Assembly: GCA_963585895.1 (NCBI GenBank)
Contig: OY757911.1
Span: 93,985,443-94,049,442 of the forward strand
Length of the DNA stretch: 64,000 bases
Reading direction: 5' to 3'
Source of the DNA: Sepioteuthis lessoniana
Lineage: Eukaryota; Mollusca; Cephalopoda; Myopsida; Loliginidae
The notes under the pieces are model-generated. The model worked only from the letters and a program-made list of their open reading frames with translations. It searched no databases and was not told the DNA's origin. Each line of letters starts with the position of its first letter. Position 1 is the first letter of the stretch. The position numbers and the translations under genes are program-made. Below are positions 23,198 through 35,165 of this stretch, piece after piece.

Positions 23198-23664
23198 CGG
23201 TGTAACATAAAATTTACTAAACAATTTACGGCTACAAAACAAAATGTCAGATTATTCTTTGCTCATTTAATGCTCATTTTATTAATCATTAGCAAAAATA
23301 TTTAGTGTTTCCCCTGGCAACAATCTTTTCGTAAAATTATGCTGTCGATAAATATTTCCCTTTTGCAAAATACACATCCCACTTACTCGAATACGATTAA
23401 ATTATCATTCCCTTCTTCAATCTAATAACTTGAAAAAACATTTCCATAACAAGAAGGTAGTTTTCATGGTATTGTTTACTCGTAAACAAAATTAGAATTT
23501 ATAATTTTGTTAATTTATATCTTCACAATCATTTTAAGCAGTTAAATATTTACACTTAGCTGCAGTTTTAAAGCCAGCGTATTAATGTAGTTGAAAATCA
23601 TTTTAGTAATCTCAAACAGAAATTTGACTTTGAGATGGAAATCTTTTAGATACAACCACTTCAG
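23198..23664. other. spacer, nothing recognised
   Basis: AT-rich, no match. Confidence 0.4.
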
Positions 23665-23830
23665 TCTTGGAGTAATGACAACAAAGTAAGACTCCACACT
23701 CAGATCCCCAGGACTAGAACCCTACCACACGAACAGTCTTGTGATACACCCAACATGTTTTTGTGAAGGCCTTATTTTTTAACGGTGAATACAACTGATG
23801 TATTCTAGGCCTCAAAGGCACAGTGTCTTG
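23665..23830 (-). repeat. SINE-A core fragment, old
   Basis: Read on the minus strand: 'tagaatacatcagttg', a gap, 'ggttctagtcctggggatctgagtgtggag', 'ttgttgtcattactccaag'. This follows the SINE-A order with heavy divergence. Confidence 0.5.
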
Positions 23831-24272
23831 GTACCCGGGGAACATCTTTTAAGAACAGATACATGAACTGAAGGGATAGCGTAAATATCATCTGGACAAC
23901 ATTGACTGGTATGATAAAATTCAACCAAGACCAAAAGTGAAAGATTTCCATTACTCGCTAGAGTTTGCCATTGAATAGATTTACTAATGATTGTTCGGGA
24001 ATCTTTCTGAACATTCCTTCACTTCTCACAGAATAATATGGTGAAAGTCAAATATATTGTTTCGCATTTGAATTCACTTTACTTTCTCAAAAACATTTTA
24101 CTCATCCAAGGATTGAATTGTCATTCTTTAATTTGTCATCCGTGAAGTAAACAAAAAAAACAAACTTGGACCTTAACTTAAACGATCATTCCTACTATTT
24201 CCCGTGCCGATAGCAATCACGTAAACCGCATCTGTCAATTTGGGTGCCTTGCAATTATAGGTAGGAATTAGG
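23831..24272. other. spacer, nothing recognised
   Basis: AT-rich with no family match. Confidence 0.4.
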
Positions 24273-24683
24273 CTATGTCAGGCAGATAAAAAGGTTCCAA
24301 TTGCTTGTTTCCCTATCAAGATAGTGCGGCACATGGCCTTTTTTAATGTGAGGGTCGGACACAAGCAGAAGCTCAAGTTGGCAGCGGTCGCAAAATTCCT
24401 TGGCCCGGTCGGTAATTCTCAACTGGGTTGCCTCAGGCATCAGGCGATAAACTTGGTCCTGCCATAGCAGATGAAAGCCTGAGAGGGACAGTCTCCTGTG
24501 GCCAAGGAGTGCCAACCGCTGGTCGCAAACAAGACCAAGTGGCAAGTGTACCACCGATAACGATCGACAAGCATGTTGCTCGTCCACAAGATCTCGCTCA
24601 ATTTTTGTGCTAAGGCACATAAAAAAAGTATTGGTGTGTACATTTTTAATCGACGTAAAAAGGCTACCGAGAGTAAGATTCAC
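24273..24683 (-). other. GC-richer open frame, possible exon or unknown element
   Basis: A 136-codon minus-strand frame in DNA clearly richer in G and C than its surroundings. The plausible part runs from about 24606 to 24290 and translates to a segment with IERDLVDEQH, GLVCDQRLALLGHRRL, TDRAKEFCDRCQLELLL and PHYLDRETSNW. I do not recognise the family. On the minus strand the compositional change is preceded by TTTTTTTATGTGCCTTAG, a good splice-acceptor-like tract, and all downstream codons to the end of the patch stay open. No matching donor or polyadenylation signal was found. It directly precedes a headless SINE-A. Two other frames are also open for about 60 codons, so coding status is unproven. 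Confidence 0.3.
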
Positions 24684-24689
24684 TGAAAA

Positions 24690-24980
24690 GAAACGGGTGT
24701 CTTGGGTTTGACTCTAAGCTCCACCTGATGAATCTTTAGTTCTGGAGATTTAGGGAGTGAAGTACAACTTTTGGTAATTACTCTCAGATCCACTCAGAAC
24801 TGGTGTTTAGGTTTCATCTATCGCGCAAATAGATTTGTTTTAAAATCGTCTGTATTCGATAGGGCCATGTGAAAATAAATCTTAAGAACTACACAAAAAG
24901 GGGAAAGCGATTCTCTAAGATATAAACAGAAAATAACCCTTTTTAGTTTGACATACCGCTAAATTCAATCAATAAATCTA
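24690..24980 (+). repeat. SINE-A copy, subtype c, headless
   Basis: Starts inside the core ('gggtgtcttgggtttgact', 'cacctgatgaatctttagttctgg') and continues through 'ttactctcagatccactcagaactgg', the subtype-c body 'gtattcgatagggccatgtg' and a tail with 'aaaataacccttttagtttgacatacc'. The head position is taken by the unknown GC-rich patch. Confidence 0.7.
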
Positions 24981-25554
24981 TTTACAGTTTTCAATTTACT
25001 GGTTAGGCTACATTTTTTCCCTCACCAAACAGATTAATGACCAAGGCAGTTCTATCAAACGACACCATTAAAAGGCCAGAAAGAATCTAACGCTATCGTA
25101 ATAATTATCTTGTCCTTTTCCAAGTTGTGTTTTAATCATCTGACCTTTCAGCAGGTTTGATTATTGCATGCCAAGTGCATTTCTTTAGTTCTTATATGTC
25201 ATGATTCTCGTGGTCAAGACCTTTTGCTTAGCACATATTGCAACAGTGAGTGCAGGGGCAATGAGTAGGAAACCAGCAGATATCTACACATTGAAACTGC
25301 GTTTCGGGACAATATGATAATGTTTGATTTCAGAAATTCACTTTTTTCCCCCCCTAAAAGCTGGCTTCATTCAATCTGCTGTTTTTTCTGCACTTATAAA
25401 AATCGATAGTTTTCTTCATCTATTCATACAAAAGTTGATACCAGATTTAAATATAAGACCCAATACACGCTTAAAATAATTTTAGTATTTGTAGGAGATG
25501 AATTCGGTGACACGAGTTCAATGACCGTGGAAGACATGCATCGTCCATCGCTAA
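24981..25554. other. spacer, nothing recognised
   Basis: AT-rich, no match. Confidence 0.4.
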
Positions 25555-25640
25555 ATAGTTGGGCAGGCTAGGTTTTTTCGCCTTGGTTAGGCAACTAGTC
25601 TTGGAGAATGTACTCGGAACTGAACCAATTGTATACTTCT
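25555..25640 (+). repeat. tRNA-like SINE module D
   Basis: 'agttgggcaggctaggtttt', 'ttcgccttggttaggcaactagtcttggagaa' and 'cggaactgaaccaattgtata' follow the D module in order. Confidence 0.55.
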
Positions 25641-25954
25641 TAAAAACTGATATTTTTTCGCCTCCTTCTTGTGACAGTGTTTGAGTAAATGAATTTGGTC
25701 ATCTTCGCTGGTTTATTCCTCAAAAAATTGCAAAACATAAAATGTGCTCAAGGAAGTTTGCAGAGCACAGTGATCAAAATGCTGTGATGAAAATCGAGCA
25801 GTTTCAGCTATCTAACGCATATTATTCTGTTCGAACCGTCAACTCTGTCACATATTTTGCGTCTGTGATGTTTTATAATCATAAACTTGCAAAACATCTT
25901 AACATTAACCCTAAGAGCACTTTTATATAATTGCTATCTTTGCAATCATGGAAA
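25641..25954. other. spacer between two D modules
   Basis: About 310 bp with no recognised family. The open frame at 25742-25930 is AT-rich without motif. Confidence 0.35.
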
Positions 25955-26015
25955 AATAGTTGGGCAGACTGGGTTCTTTCGCCTTGGTTAGGCAATCGGT
26001 CTAAGAGAAAGAAAT
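25955..26015 (+). repeat. tRNA-like SINE module D, truncated
   Basis: 'agttgggcagactgggttct', 'ttcgccttggttaggcaatcggtctaagagaaag' is nearly identical in wording to the D module 400 bp upstream; the B-box half is absent. Confidence 0.6.
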
Positions 26016-26555
26016 AACTCACTTGATGCAGACAGTTTTCGTTTAAAAAGAACTGACTTTGTCTCATCTTGCATAGGGGGAATAGGTTTAGTAAATGGGT
26101 ACAAGATCTACGCCGATGAGTAATTGAAGTTTTCTACTCTGGCTAGAAAGATTACCTTTGGATTATAATTTCTGACATCAAGCACACATCCAAAAGAGAT
26201 GAAAATGAACTTTTAAAATCCAGGGTATGCAAATTTGTACATCTCTGCCCAGTCAATTTCAGTCCATCAACATTTCAATTGTTTTCTCATTCCCGTTACT
26301 TTATTATCCACTCATTTTGTGTAGCACATTTCATTTGAACTCTTTCTTGAACTGTGGCCAACGTTTTTTTTTTTTTTTTAACAAAAGGAAAAAGCCCTTG
26401 ATTGATGATCCAAGCCAAATATTGCTAGCATTTGACTAACCTGTCAGCAAGAGCGGAATCGGACAAAAATGTCAATTTTTTAAGCGGAGTTTAACAGGCT
26501 TGAATTCAGTTTTCCTTCTACTTTACAGTTTGCTAAACCAAATATAAAGAGTCAG
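26016..26555. other. spacer, nothing recognised
   Basis: AT-rich, with a T run near 26366-26379. Confidence 0.4.
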
Positions 26556-26700
26556 TCTGTCCCACTATTTTACCAGTAGCCGTTGGGAGAGTAGTTGATT
26601 TCATACCTTTTCCAAGAGTTTTAGCGCAATGTGGAACGTAAACTCTCGTCCAGGATTTGCACTCGGTGTTAACCATTACATCATGGGTACTAGAATATTG
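26556..26700 (-). repeat. C-type SINE joined to the start of module D
   Basis: On the minus strand: 'gtacccatgatgtaatggttaaca' (A-box side), 'gcaaatcctggacg', then 'ttggaaaaggtatgaaatc', 'ctctcccaacgg', 'taaaatagtgggacagactg'. The order head - C body - D start matches 30905-31150 and 34110-34300. Confidence 0.55.
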
Positions 26701-28485
26701 TACATATCTAAAATTCAGTCTTCGTTCTTTGATTAATATCAGTGCTTCCCGTCGTCGTCATTCAATTGTGAGAAAGATTACCTCGCATATCAAAAACGCC
26801 CGTATAATAAGCTGCGTGCATACAGAATTGAACAAGATGTAATGTTTGATGGATAGATATACTCATTAACATTTTATTATGAATAGTATGAAGGTGTTGT
26901 CTGTTTCATATGCCATAAAATACGATTTGTTTTTTAAATGATAAAACAAATTATTTCCATCGTGGGACTACTGCTCGATGATAATTATGATAAGAACTTA
27001 AGAGATAATACTCCTATTTGTCTAGACAGATACCTTATTTCGTTGTTTTAATCCACTTTAGGTAATGATATAAATTATCTTCATTTAATTAGAAAAATTA
27101 CTTAAGTTTTAGCGCAGACTAAATAGAGATATCTTGTTAGAAAATAATTGGTTTAGAATATTTGATAGAATAAAAGCTTCTTACTCATGACAAAATGTTC
27201 AGTATTAGCCCCCACTCGATAAATTTAGTTAAAAATTAATGTAAATGGGACAATGTTTGATTCTACGTATTTTGCCAAAGTAAGAAAAAAAATCTAGATA
27301 ATTTTTTGATCCATTAAAATTGTGAGTCATGAAAACTATTAGAATAGCTTCGTCTTTGAAAATGTTTGTAAAGCTGACACACTGTTAAACACAAATATGC
27401 ATAGAGATTCTTGTTTAATGATTTTGCATGACTGAAATGATGAAACAGTTCTAATTATAAAATAATATTTAGGTTTCAGAGTAACGCAGCTCTAAATTAG
27501 ACAATTCATACATCATTTTGAATATAGATAATTTAAGAATGGTCTGATGATTAAATCGTAATCTAGCGACGCAACGTTATCTTAACTTAGAACTTTTTGA
27601 ATAGTCATCGTATATCTGAGTCATATACTAAAAGAAAGGCATAGCTGCAGATTTTTGTTGTGGCAACACAATACCACATCTTAGAAAATAAAATTTTAAA
27701 AAAGTTATATTTTTCTAATTTTTTAAGTTCTTTTCGGTGAGGTTTACAACTTTTAAAAAAGTCTCTCATTTATGCACGATCACCGATACTGAAAAATATT
27801 TAGAGATATACGCGCATAAGCCACAACGTTGAACTGCTGGTAAGCGTAAGCTGATAATAGAACTGACTTTTCGCCGAATGATTTCGATCAGTTCATTTTG
27901 CAGACTTCCTTAATCTAGTTAAAACCTAAAATCAAAACCAAAAACACAATCAGTCTAGATAAATTATCTTTAATAGCAAAAAAGTTGGTAAATTTATACG
28001 TACAAGTAACTGTATTTATGAAACGAGGTGGGGGCATTTTGTTTTCCATCACCGCATATAAAATCAGTTAATCAAGTTTTGATTAAGCAAGAACTTCCTT
28101 GTGTTTACTCCCTCCGAATGAATTTTGTATTAATTGGAATTTTAGTCTAATCGTCACATATTTTGTCAGTATATCTTGACACATCCCATGGGTTTTGATC
28201 ATATGGACTGATCAACAGTTGAGCATCTTCTCTTAAGTTTCTTATCCAATCAATTAACAGGAAGAAAAGTCCCTTAGCTTTTATTATCTTACTCAGGAGG
28301 TGACAATCGATCTAATTTGCTGATACTTTCATAACTAATTATAAGGAAATGTCTGCCAATTTTAAAGATCTATTAAAGTCTACTTTCTGCCGATTTCAAA
28401 AAGCTATAAGAGTTCATATGTATAATACATTGGTCCTGAAAACAAAACTTTTCTATTTTTTGCCTCATACAATAGAATAAACGGA
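26701..28485. other. AT-rich spacer, nothing recognised
   Basis: About 1.8 kb without a family match, array or notable open frame. Confidence 0.5.
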
Positions 28486-28600
28486 AAAAGGGGAGGCAGA
28501 CTTAGGGTAGTGACCAGAATTCAAATTCTGTACGAGACTATTTGGTTTCCTTTCGTTCCAATGCCAATGGGAAAAAGCATAAATTCTTCTCCTCTGCCAT
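28486..28600 (+). repeat. C-type SINE fragment
   Basis: 'gtagtgaccagaattcaaattctg' (B-box side), 'ttggtttcctttcgttccaatgcc', 'gggaaaaagcat' parallels the C copy at 30431 (ttcgtattccag, aggttcactttcgggcaaat, gggaaaggtatg). Confidence 0.45.
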
Positions 28601-30424
28601 ATTAGTTGTTTTTTTTTTCTGCTTTATTTAACATTTTTTGTACTATGTAGATGGAAAGCAATATAATTCTAACCAGCTATACTCCAATTAAAGATTGGCC
28701 TTCTGTCACATCCTTCCTTTGGCAAAAAATTTGGGTAAATAAAAACCAACCAAACTAAACGTAGGAAAAAATTCTAATGCAGTTTAAAAACCTTGAATTT
28801 TAAACTAGCGTCTTTGAGGGGTTATAAGACGCATATTTAACTTTAAAATGTGCCTGTCAACATAACCCCACGTCATATTCACTGGTATTATGACGAAAGG
28901 GTTATCAAATAATGTTTGAAATCGACATTTATGGGATTTGGAAAGTTTACGGTGAGTTACAGTCTCCTAAATACCTTTGTAAACAATACGTCTAGAAACC
29001 GTCAAATATGGCATTTTTTTAAATCATGAGATAGAACAGATGATTTTATTGGTATGCTAATGGATTTTCTGTTGTGCTTTAAGAACTTCGATAAGAACTA
29101 CTTGTGTTCATTCCAGAGGTACTTCGTTTTCATCAGAGAAATATCGTATTCTGAAGATTTCACTACTTGAATGAATTATCTGATTGGATCACTGAACTAT
29201 ACGACAACGAATGATCAAAAAATGCCTTGGTATGGCGACTGACCAAGTTCCATGGATGATTGCCTCAAAACAAAAATAAAAAAAAACTTTTTGCTTCTCT
29301 AATCATTCCTAGCTTTTTTTTCTCCTCAATAGGAAGAGCCCATATACATTTATCCAAGATAGTCAATATATTTTTAAAGTTTTCTTTTACCAACTTTTAA
29401 AGCCGTTTGTCGTCTTTCATGTTATTTGTTTAAATGTGAAATAAGGCTGATAATTTTCTTTCCAGTCCACTCTCAATAGCTTCGTACCAAAAAAATGAAC
29501 TGATAAAAATACGCTACCCTTCTCATTCCTTTTGTTTCTTGATCAATCACCTATCATTGTTCCTTTCATAGAACAATCTTTGTCCTTAGATTATACTTTG
29601 GCTAAGTTCTTGTATCAATTCATAAATTGAATTAACCCATATTTGTCGAACATGCCACATATACCACAGCATATACTAACTTAAACATTTAAATATTCAA
29701 AATTTTGTTACCCGGTGATAGAATGCATTAATCTGAAATATAATTTTTTTAATTAGAAATTCTCTAATATAGAATAAATAGATATCTAATCGAAATATTT
29801 TAAGTTTTAATTTAAAAAAATGAAACAAATACTTTTAGAAACCAAATATTATCTGAACTTCATAACCTAATTTTTGACCTTATAACCTGATAAAAGTTGT
29901 AACCACTTCATTTTATTCAATAAGTTTGAGTACCAAATTCTGTTTACAAATCATGTATGTAATATATGTATAAACTCATTTTGTTAACATTTTTAAACGA
30001 GTTTAAGCTCATTTTTATACAGTTAAATGGCTTCAAGTATTTATAATACGAATAATTCTATTTACTAATAATGATTTACTTGCACACAGTTAAATGTCTT
30101 CATGTATAGCTATGTAATAGTAAAAATTTAACATCAGCTATTTGTTTGCACACATTTGAATAGATATACATGATATCTAAGAGATGTTTGTCGGTAATTT
30201 CATTTTAAATGAGTTAAAAGCTCCTTTTCCACAACTATAAAACTATCGACAGTTGAAACTAATTTGGTTGAAACAGATATCACTTAAATGAACAGAAAGA
30301 GGAATAAAATTGATAACGAATGAATCAGATTATCTGTATAAGTAAAACATTTCCAAAAAGTAATATTGTGAACAATTAATCCATATTCGACTTAATCATT
30401 TCAACAATACTTTTAAAAAGATTC
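28601..30424. other. AT-rich spacer, nothing recognised
   Basis: About 1.8 kb of AT-rich sequence. A stretch at about 29950-30180 has recurring 'cacagttaaatg...tcaagtat' words that may be a decayed SINE-A subtype-b body, too weak to call. Confidence 0.45.
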
Positions 30425-30427
30425 TAC

Positions 30428-30680
30428 TGGGGGGGTGTCCTCGTGGCGTAATGGTTAAAGTGATGGACTGCGGAATCGTAGTAAGTTAGTTCGTATTCCA
30501 GTCACGCTATTAGGTTCACTTTCGGGCAAATACCCTCGGGAAAGGTATGAACCCCCTTATCCTCCCAGCTATGGGTTAAATAGTACCACTACTGTTCTTC
30601 TCGGAGAATGGATTTGGCATTAAATAACCTACAAAGGTTGATATGCCATTAAACAAAGAAACCAAACCAAACCAAACGAA
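30428..30680 (+). repeat. SINE-C, near complete, with SINE-A-type 3' tail
   Basis: A tRNA-derived head: A box TGGCGTAATGG (30444-30454) and B-box-like GTTCGTATTCC (30489-30499), spaced about 34 bp as in tRNA genes. The body has 'ggttcactttcgggcaaataccctcgggaaaggtatga' and 'ctcccagctatgggttaaatag'. The tail 'tggatttggcattaaataacctacaaaggttgatatgccat' is the same hairpin as in SINE-A subtype a, then (CCAAA)n-like repeats. AAGATTC occurs just before the head and just after the tail, a possible short target duplication. Confidence 0.85.
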
Positions 30681-30904
30681 GATTCAAGAATAAAATGTGT
30701 ATTACACTTAACAATATTCTAGTTATTAAAAATTGTTCTTATTAGGAAGAACCTACTACATTTTTCAGTACACATCGGAGTGGACAAAAAGGAATTACAA
30801 TCATATATATTATATATAAATCTAAATACATTTTTGAAATGGTAGTTGAGTTTTTTCTGATGTTTCCAACAAATATACCAGATGTTGATATTCATGTTAA
30901 TAGA
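30681..30904. other. spacer, nothing recognised
   Basis: AT-rich, no match. Confidence 0.4.
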
Positions 30905-31150
30905 GAAAGTACTCGTCACATAATGGTTTTCGCGGTAGGAAATGGGCTCTATGACTCGAGTTTAAATACTGGACGAAGATATCTTTATTTCTCATTGCAC
31001 AACTGATCTTGGGAACGGTAGGAATATAACTATTCTTTCTACAGTTACAAGTAAATACTAGGGAAGACTGGACTCTTAAATATTGGTATGACCACCCATC
31101 TTGGAGAAAACTTTTAATTAAACCTGTTTAAGCAGAGCAGAAGTTGACTT
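30905..31150 (+). repeat. dimeric SINE: C-type head followed by module D
   Basis: 'ctcgtcacataatggttttcg' and 'gactcgagtttaaatactgg' form a C-type tRNA-like head. After a decayed body, 'agggaagactggactcttaa', 'catcttggagaaaac' and 'aattaaacctgtttaagcagag' follow module D. Order and spacing match the other composite copies. Confidence 0.5.
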
Positions 31151-31601
31151 TGCGTTGCATCCTGCTCGTACGAAAAGGCTAGGTAAATATATATGTATTA
31201 ATTTTAATGTAACGTTTTTTAATGTGTAGCGCTATATCTTGATTTAATTTAAATCGGAGACGATATGGCGTGATTTTAATTAAACAATGGAGGATTCTCT
31301 TGACTCTAGGGAGTGCTTTGAAGGTATATATAGCAGAATGAGTATTCTGATTCTTTATGCTTTTTGCACTAATGAGTCTTGGTTTGTTTTTTTGTTTTTT
31401 AAATTTTGACTTTTTCTTTTGTAAATAGACCTAATCTCTCTGTAAGGTGTAATGCGCCTACAAATGGCTATTTTGTATGCTTTTTTACTTTTCTCGACGA
31501 AAAAAATATTTCCTAATCAATATTAAGTTAAACTGTGCCAAGGACATCCGGGAAAGGAAGAACCATCGCGGCCCTCTCTCAGGAAAATGTTAAAAAAGAT
31601 T
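31151..31601. other. spacer, nothing recognised
   Basis: AT-rich, no match. Confidence 0.4.
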
Positions 31602-31858
31602 AAAGTTGGCGACCGTAGTCGAGGCTGAACCGAGGGCTCTCTTTTCAATAGCTACTACACTGTGGTGTTGGGGAGGGCACTCGTCCATTCCATGGATTGC
31701 TTCCTTTTACCGTTGGGCTTACCGCCTTGCATAGCACTCAGCATTATAAGGTATCAAGTACCATTTTTTTAGTCTTCGGTATGACACGTGCTGGGATTAA
31801 ACCCTGGTCTCCTGGACCATTGGCGAACACTGTACTATTTGGATCAATGGCCCGGTTA
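31602..31858 (-). repeat. SINE-B copy, complete
   Basis: A full-length minus-strand copy from 'aaagttggcgaccgtagtcg' to the tRNA-like head ('ggattaaaccctggtctcctgg', 'ccattggcgaacac', 'ggcccggt'). It is immediately followed by a plus-strand partial copy. Confidence 0.85.
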
Positions 31859-31977
31859 GTAAGGTAAGGATCAAGGCAAAAATGGTGCAATCGAGGGAAT
31901 GGAGTTGTGCCCTTCCCTACACCACGGTGTAGTATCTAATACTACGGTCACCAACTTTACCTTAGGAAAATGTGCTT
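31859..31977 (+). repeat. SINE-B 3' half, inverted partner
   Basis: 'taaggtaaggatcaaggcaa', 'tggtgcaatcgagggaatgg', 'ccctacaccacggtgtagta', 'tacggtcaccaactttacctta' is the 3' half of SINE-B on the plus strand. Together with the copy before it, the transcript of either strand could fold back for over 100 bp. Confidence 0.8.
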
Positions 31978-32097
31978 AAAGATATAACTGTTATTCTTAG
32001 AAAGTCAAAGTCCGGCTAGCGTGTTTATATATAATCTTAGCATGTGATAAAACATAGGGATATTCATTTGTAGTTATTTTATAATAGTTCTCATTTT

Positions 32098-32132
32098 AAA
32101 CCTCAGGTCATCGTCAGGACAAACGTTTTTAA
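32098..32132 (-). ncRNA. hammerhead-like motif (iii)
   Basis: Minus strand: GTCCTGACGATGACCTGAGGTTTAAAA when read in order, i.e. CTGACGA core, stem II strands TGACCT and AGGTTTA with one bulge, then AAA in place of GAAA. Same layout as the motif at 8238. Confidence 0.35.
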
Positions 32133-33245
32133 AAATTGATATTCCACCAATAAAGGGCCACAACATGACCTTGTAACGTGGCATATCAATTGTAATGTTA
32201 CATATTTTGGGATAGTACGTTTAGAACTGAACTTTACGTGATTTTTGCCGTCTTGAATAACTGTGAAATTTATTTGTTAGACGGTGGTGGGTTATTTTAA
32301 AATTAGTCTGTTTTCGTCAAGTATTTTTCTTAGACATCTCTTTTTTTTTTTAATTTTTAAGTAATTGTCAAGTTCGGTCTAACGTATTTAATGAAATATT
32401 TTGAGAATGTTTTATTTTGATAAAACCATTTGGGAGGGGAACAATGTTTTTTGAGACATCCATTTATCTTCTATTTTGTTTTATTATCCTCGTAATTTTG
32501 TCCGTTTGTCTTTTCATTTCATTCAGGGAATGTTAATTTTGCTTTGTACTCGTAGCTGTTTACGTGAAAATTCTGCTTGACAGTCGTTAGTTTATAATCT
32601 ATAGAATGTATTTTGTGTTTATAGCTGTTAAAATCTAAAATAAAATGGGTGTTGTGTAATAATGTTAGTGTCTCTCTCTCTCTCTCTTTTGGTCTCCCAA
32701 AAGAAAGTAAAATGTACTTGTCAGATGAACCTTTGAAAGATTAGCTAAATTCCCGCTCGTTTGAGCACTTAAATTTATAAACAAAATTCTTTTCATGTTT
32801 GAAAATGAGCTACTTTAAAGCGACTTTAGGTGGCTTGAAAATGAAGATAAAAAAAAAACATAGTATTGTGTCGATACTTCAAAGGAAAGGGAATATTTTT
32901 GATTTCTCATTTGTGATTTTTCTAAACTATATAGATGCTAACTTCTAGGAATGATTGTAATTTAATTTTTTTTTTACTTAAAAAGAAAATCTCCGTTAAA
33001 TTGCGACCAAATTGAAGAAAGAACACATTTATTTTTTCCCATGATCATACGTATGACCTTTGATCAACATTCATTAGTGATGAAAAACAAACTACTAAAA
33101 AGGATTAAAGATAGCCAGGAGTTATTACATTTAAAAGACAACAAAATAGCACAAAGACACGATGTCTTTAAGCTTATTTTAGTCTCTTAAAGCGATTTAA
33201 ATCTAGAAAAACAAAAGGTCGTATTATATATTGATCTATTACTAT
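32133..33245. other. spacer with short (TC)n
   Basis: AT-rich, no family match. A (TC)n run of about 9 units is at about 32671-32688. Confidence 0.45.
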
Positions 33246-33246
33246 G

Positions 33247-33282
<36 letters not shown>
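33246..33282. repeat. (AT)n microsatellite
   Basis: Uninterrupted AT units, about 18. Confidence 0.95.
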
Positions 33283-33285
<3 letters not shown>

Positions 33286-33363
33286 TTTTCGTCTTTGACA
33301 CTGCCATACCCAACTAAAATACTTATATCTTAAGTTATAACGCATAATTCTATTTTTTGTTTT

Positions 33364-33365
<2 letters not shown>

Positions 33366-33415
<50 letters not shown>

Positions 33416-33416
33416 A
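33366..33416. repeat. compound (AT)n(GA)n microsatellite
   Basis: About 20 AT units followed by five GA units. It lies about 80 bp from another (AT)n run. Confidence 0.93.
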
Positions 33417-34109
33417 ACTAATTAAAACTTCATTTTTTAAAGTTCCCAAGATGTTAGTTTACTTATAAATCAAAAACCTCCCAAAATTGTTGAATCTAGT
33501 AATTTAAATTACGATACCATAAGAGACCAACTTTTTTCAATTTTTCTTATTTGATCAGATTGGAGGTGAAAAGTTCCAAAATCGCTAATGTAAAATAATT
33601 CAGGTTCACCAATTTTTCATATTTAGAAAGATAAATAGATTATAGAATTAAACAGAATGAAAGATGTGAACACTGATAGAGCTGGATATATATATATATA
33701 TATAAAATGTTAAAACAGATAGATGCCAAGTAAATAATATAAACACTAACACACACTCAAATATGTGACTGATATTAAGAATTTTTTTCTTTAGAAATTT
33801 GGGAATGCTATTTTCATCACACCAATTCGAAACTGAGCGCTACCAGAGGAATTGGAATCTTTTAAAACTCCCCTTTTCCTTTCATTTATTAACATGGTGT
33901 GATTAAGGTGAAGAAGCCGAAATATTTAGAATTGGTGAATATTTCTAGAAATAAAATCCACTTCCAAACGTCTTGTAGATTTTTTATACATTTACGTGCA
34001 CACACTTGCTGCGTACGTAAGCAAGGTGGTTTTTCTCAGTACTAATATTTATTAAACTAATCTTTTTTACTAATATAGCTTTTTTTTTTTTAACCAAAAC
34101 TCCGCATTT
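33417..34109. other. spacer with short (TA)n
   Basis: A (TA)n run of about 10 units sits at about 33686-33705. No other feature was recognised. Confidence 0.45.
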
Positions 34110-34300
34110 ATGAATGTCTCCTAATACCCTTGGAAAAGGCATAGATCATCTCTTATCCCTCTCCCAAGCTTTGTGGAAATAGGACAGACTGGTTTCTTCA
34201 GACATGGTTTGGCAGAAGAAAAACTTTGATTCAATTCAGTTGTACTCTGATTAATGATATTTACCTTCTGTCACTTGCTACAGCCAGAGGGGCCCGGTAT
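34110..34300 (+). repeat. dimeric C/D SINE fragment
   Basis: 'ataccctt-ggaaaaggcatag', 'atccctctcccaagctttgtggaaatag' (C body), then 'gacagactggtttcttcagacatggtt', 'actttgattcaattcagttgtactctg' (module D with a B-box-like GATTCAATTC). The C head is missing. Confidence 0.55.
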
Positions 34301-35165
34301 AAACATCGTAGAGTGGAAATTTCTTATCAAACATTTTTAGGGTATATACTACGAAAATATAAGATTTTAAAAAAGTATTAGAAATTATTTAATGATATGA
34401 ATTTCATTTGTATTAATTTGCAGAGGCAACCTTTTTATAATCTAACAAGGCAGGTATTTGAAGTAAGATATTTTGGAAGAATAATAATTAAAAAGAAAAC
34501 CATCTCTAATTGGGGGTTACATTTAAGTTGTTCTTTTTTATTGATTAAAAAACCTACCAGGCATACAAATAATCAGATGATTAATCAGGGGAAAAGTAAA
34601 AGTTGATCTGTGTTATTATCAGAGTATTCTCATATACGAAAATATTGTAATGTTTGATCGTGGGCTATTTCTTTGGTTGATAGATGACCTGATACAAAGA
34701 AAGTATTAGATTTGGCGTGTGATACTAATTGTCTGAACTTTTGGTCCTGGTATTTATTACTAAGCACACAAAGGTTCTCATTTATTGAGGACTCATCTGG
34801 ACCGAAAGAAACCAAAAAAGTTTTAGGGACTATGGATCTATAACAAACAAAAAAAAAACGAATCTAAATCTCAATGAACAAGTATACAGCTGAGGGGGGA
34901 AATGTTATCCAAAAAGCACTATGGCTAAAAATGTAGATTCCCCAGCCGGCTATTGGAAAACACCTTTTGAGTCTTGAGGAAATAGATTTTAGCATATTTA
35001 AGAGATGGATGATTGATGAATTTGTAAGAGCATGCCAATCCATTGAGAGTTGTTTTATGCCTAGAAGTTAAGGAATCACATTCTTTATACATTTATATTT
35101 ATATTTTTTGCACATGGGATAATGGAATTCCAATATATTTCAAACAAATATTTTTGAGCCATAAC
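34301..35165. other. spacer, nothing recognised
   Basis: AT-rich. Short open frames (34397-34606 plus; 34630-34815 minus) carry no motif I recognise. Confidence 0.4.
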
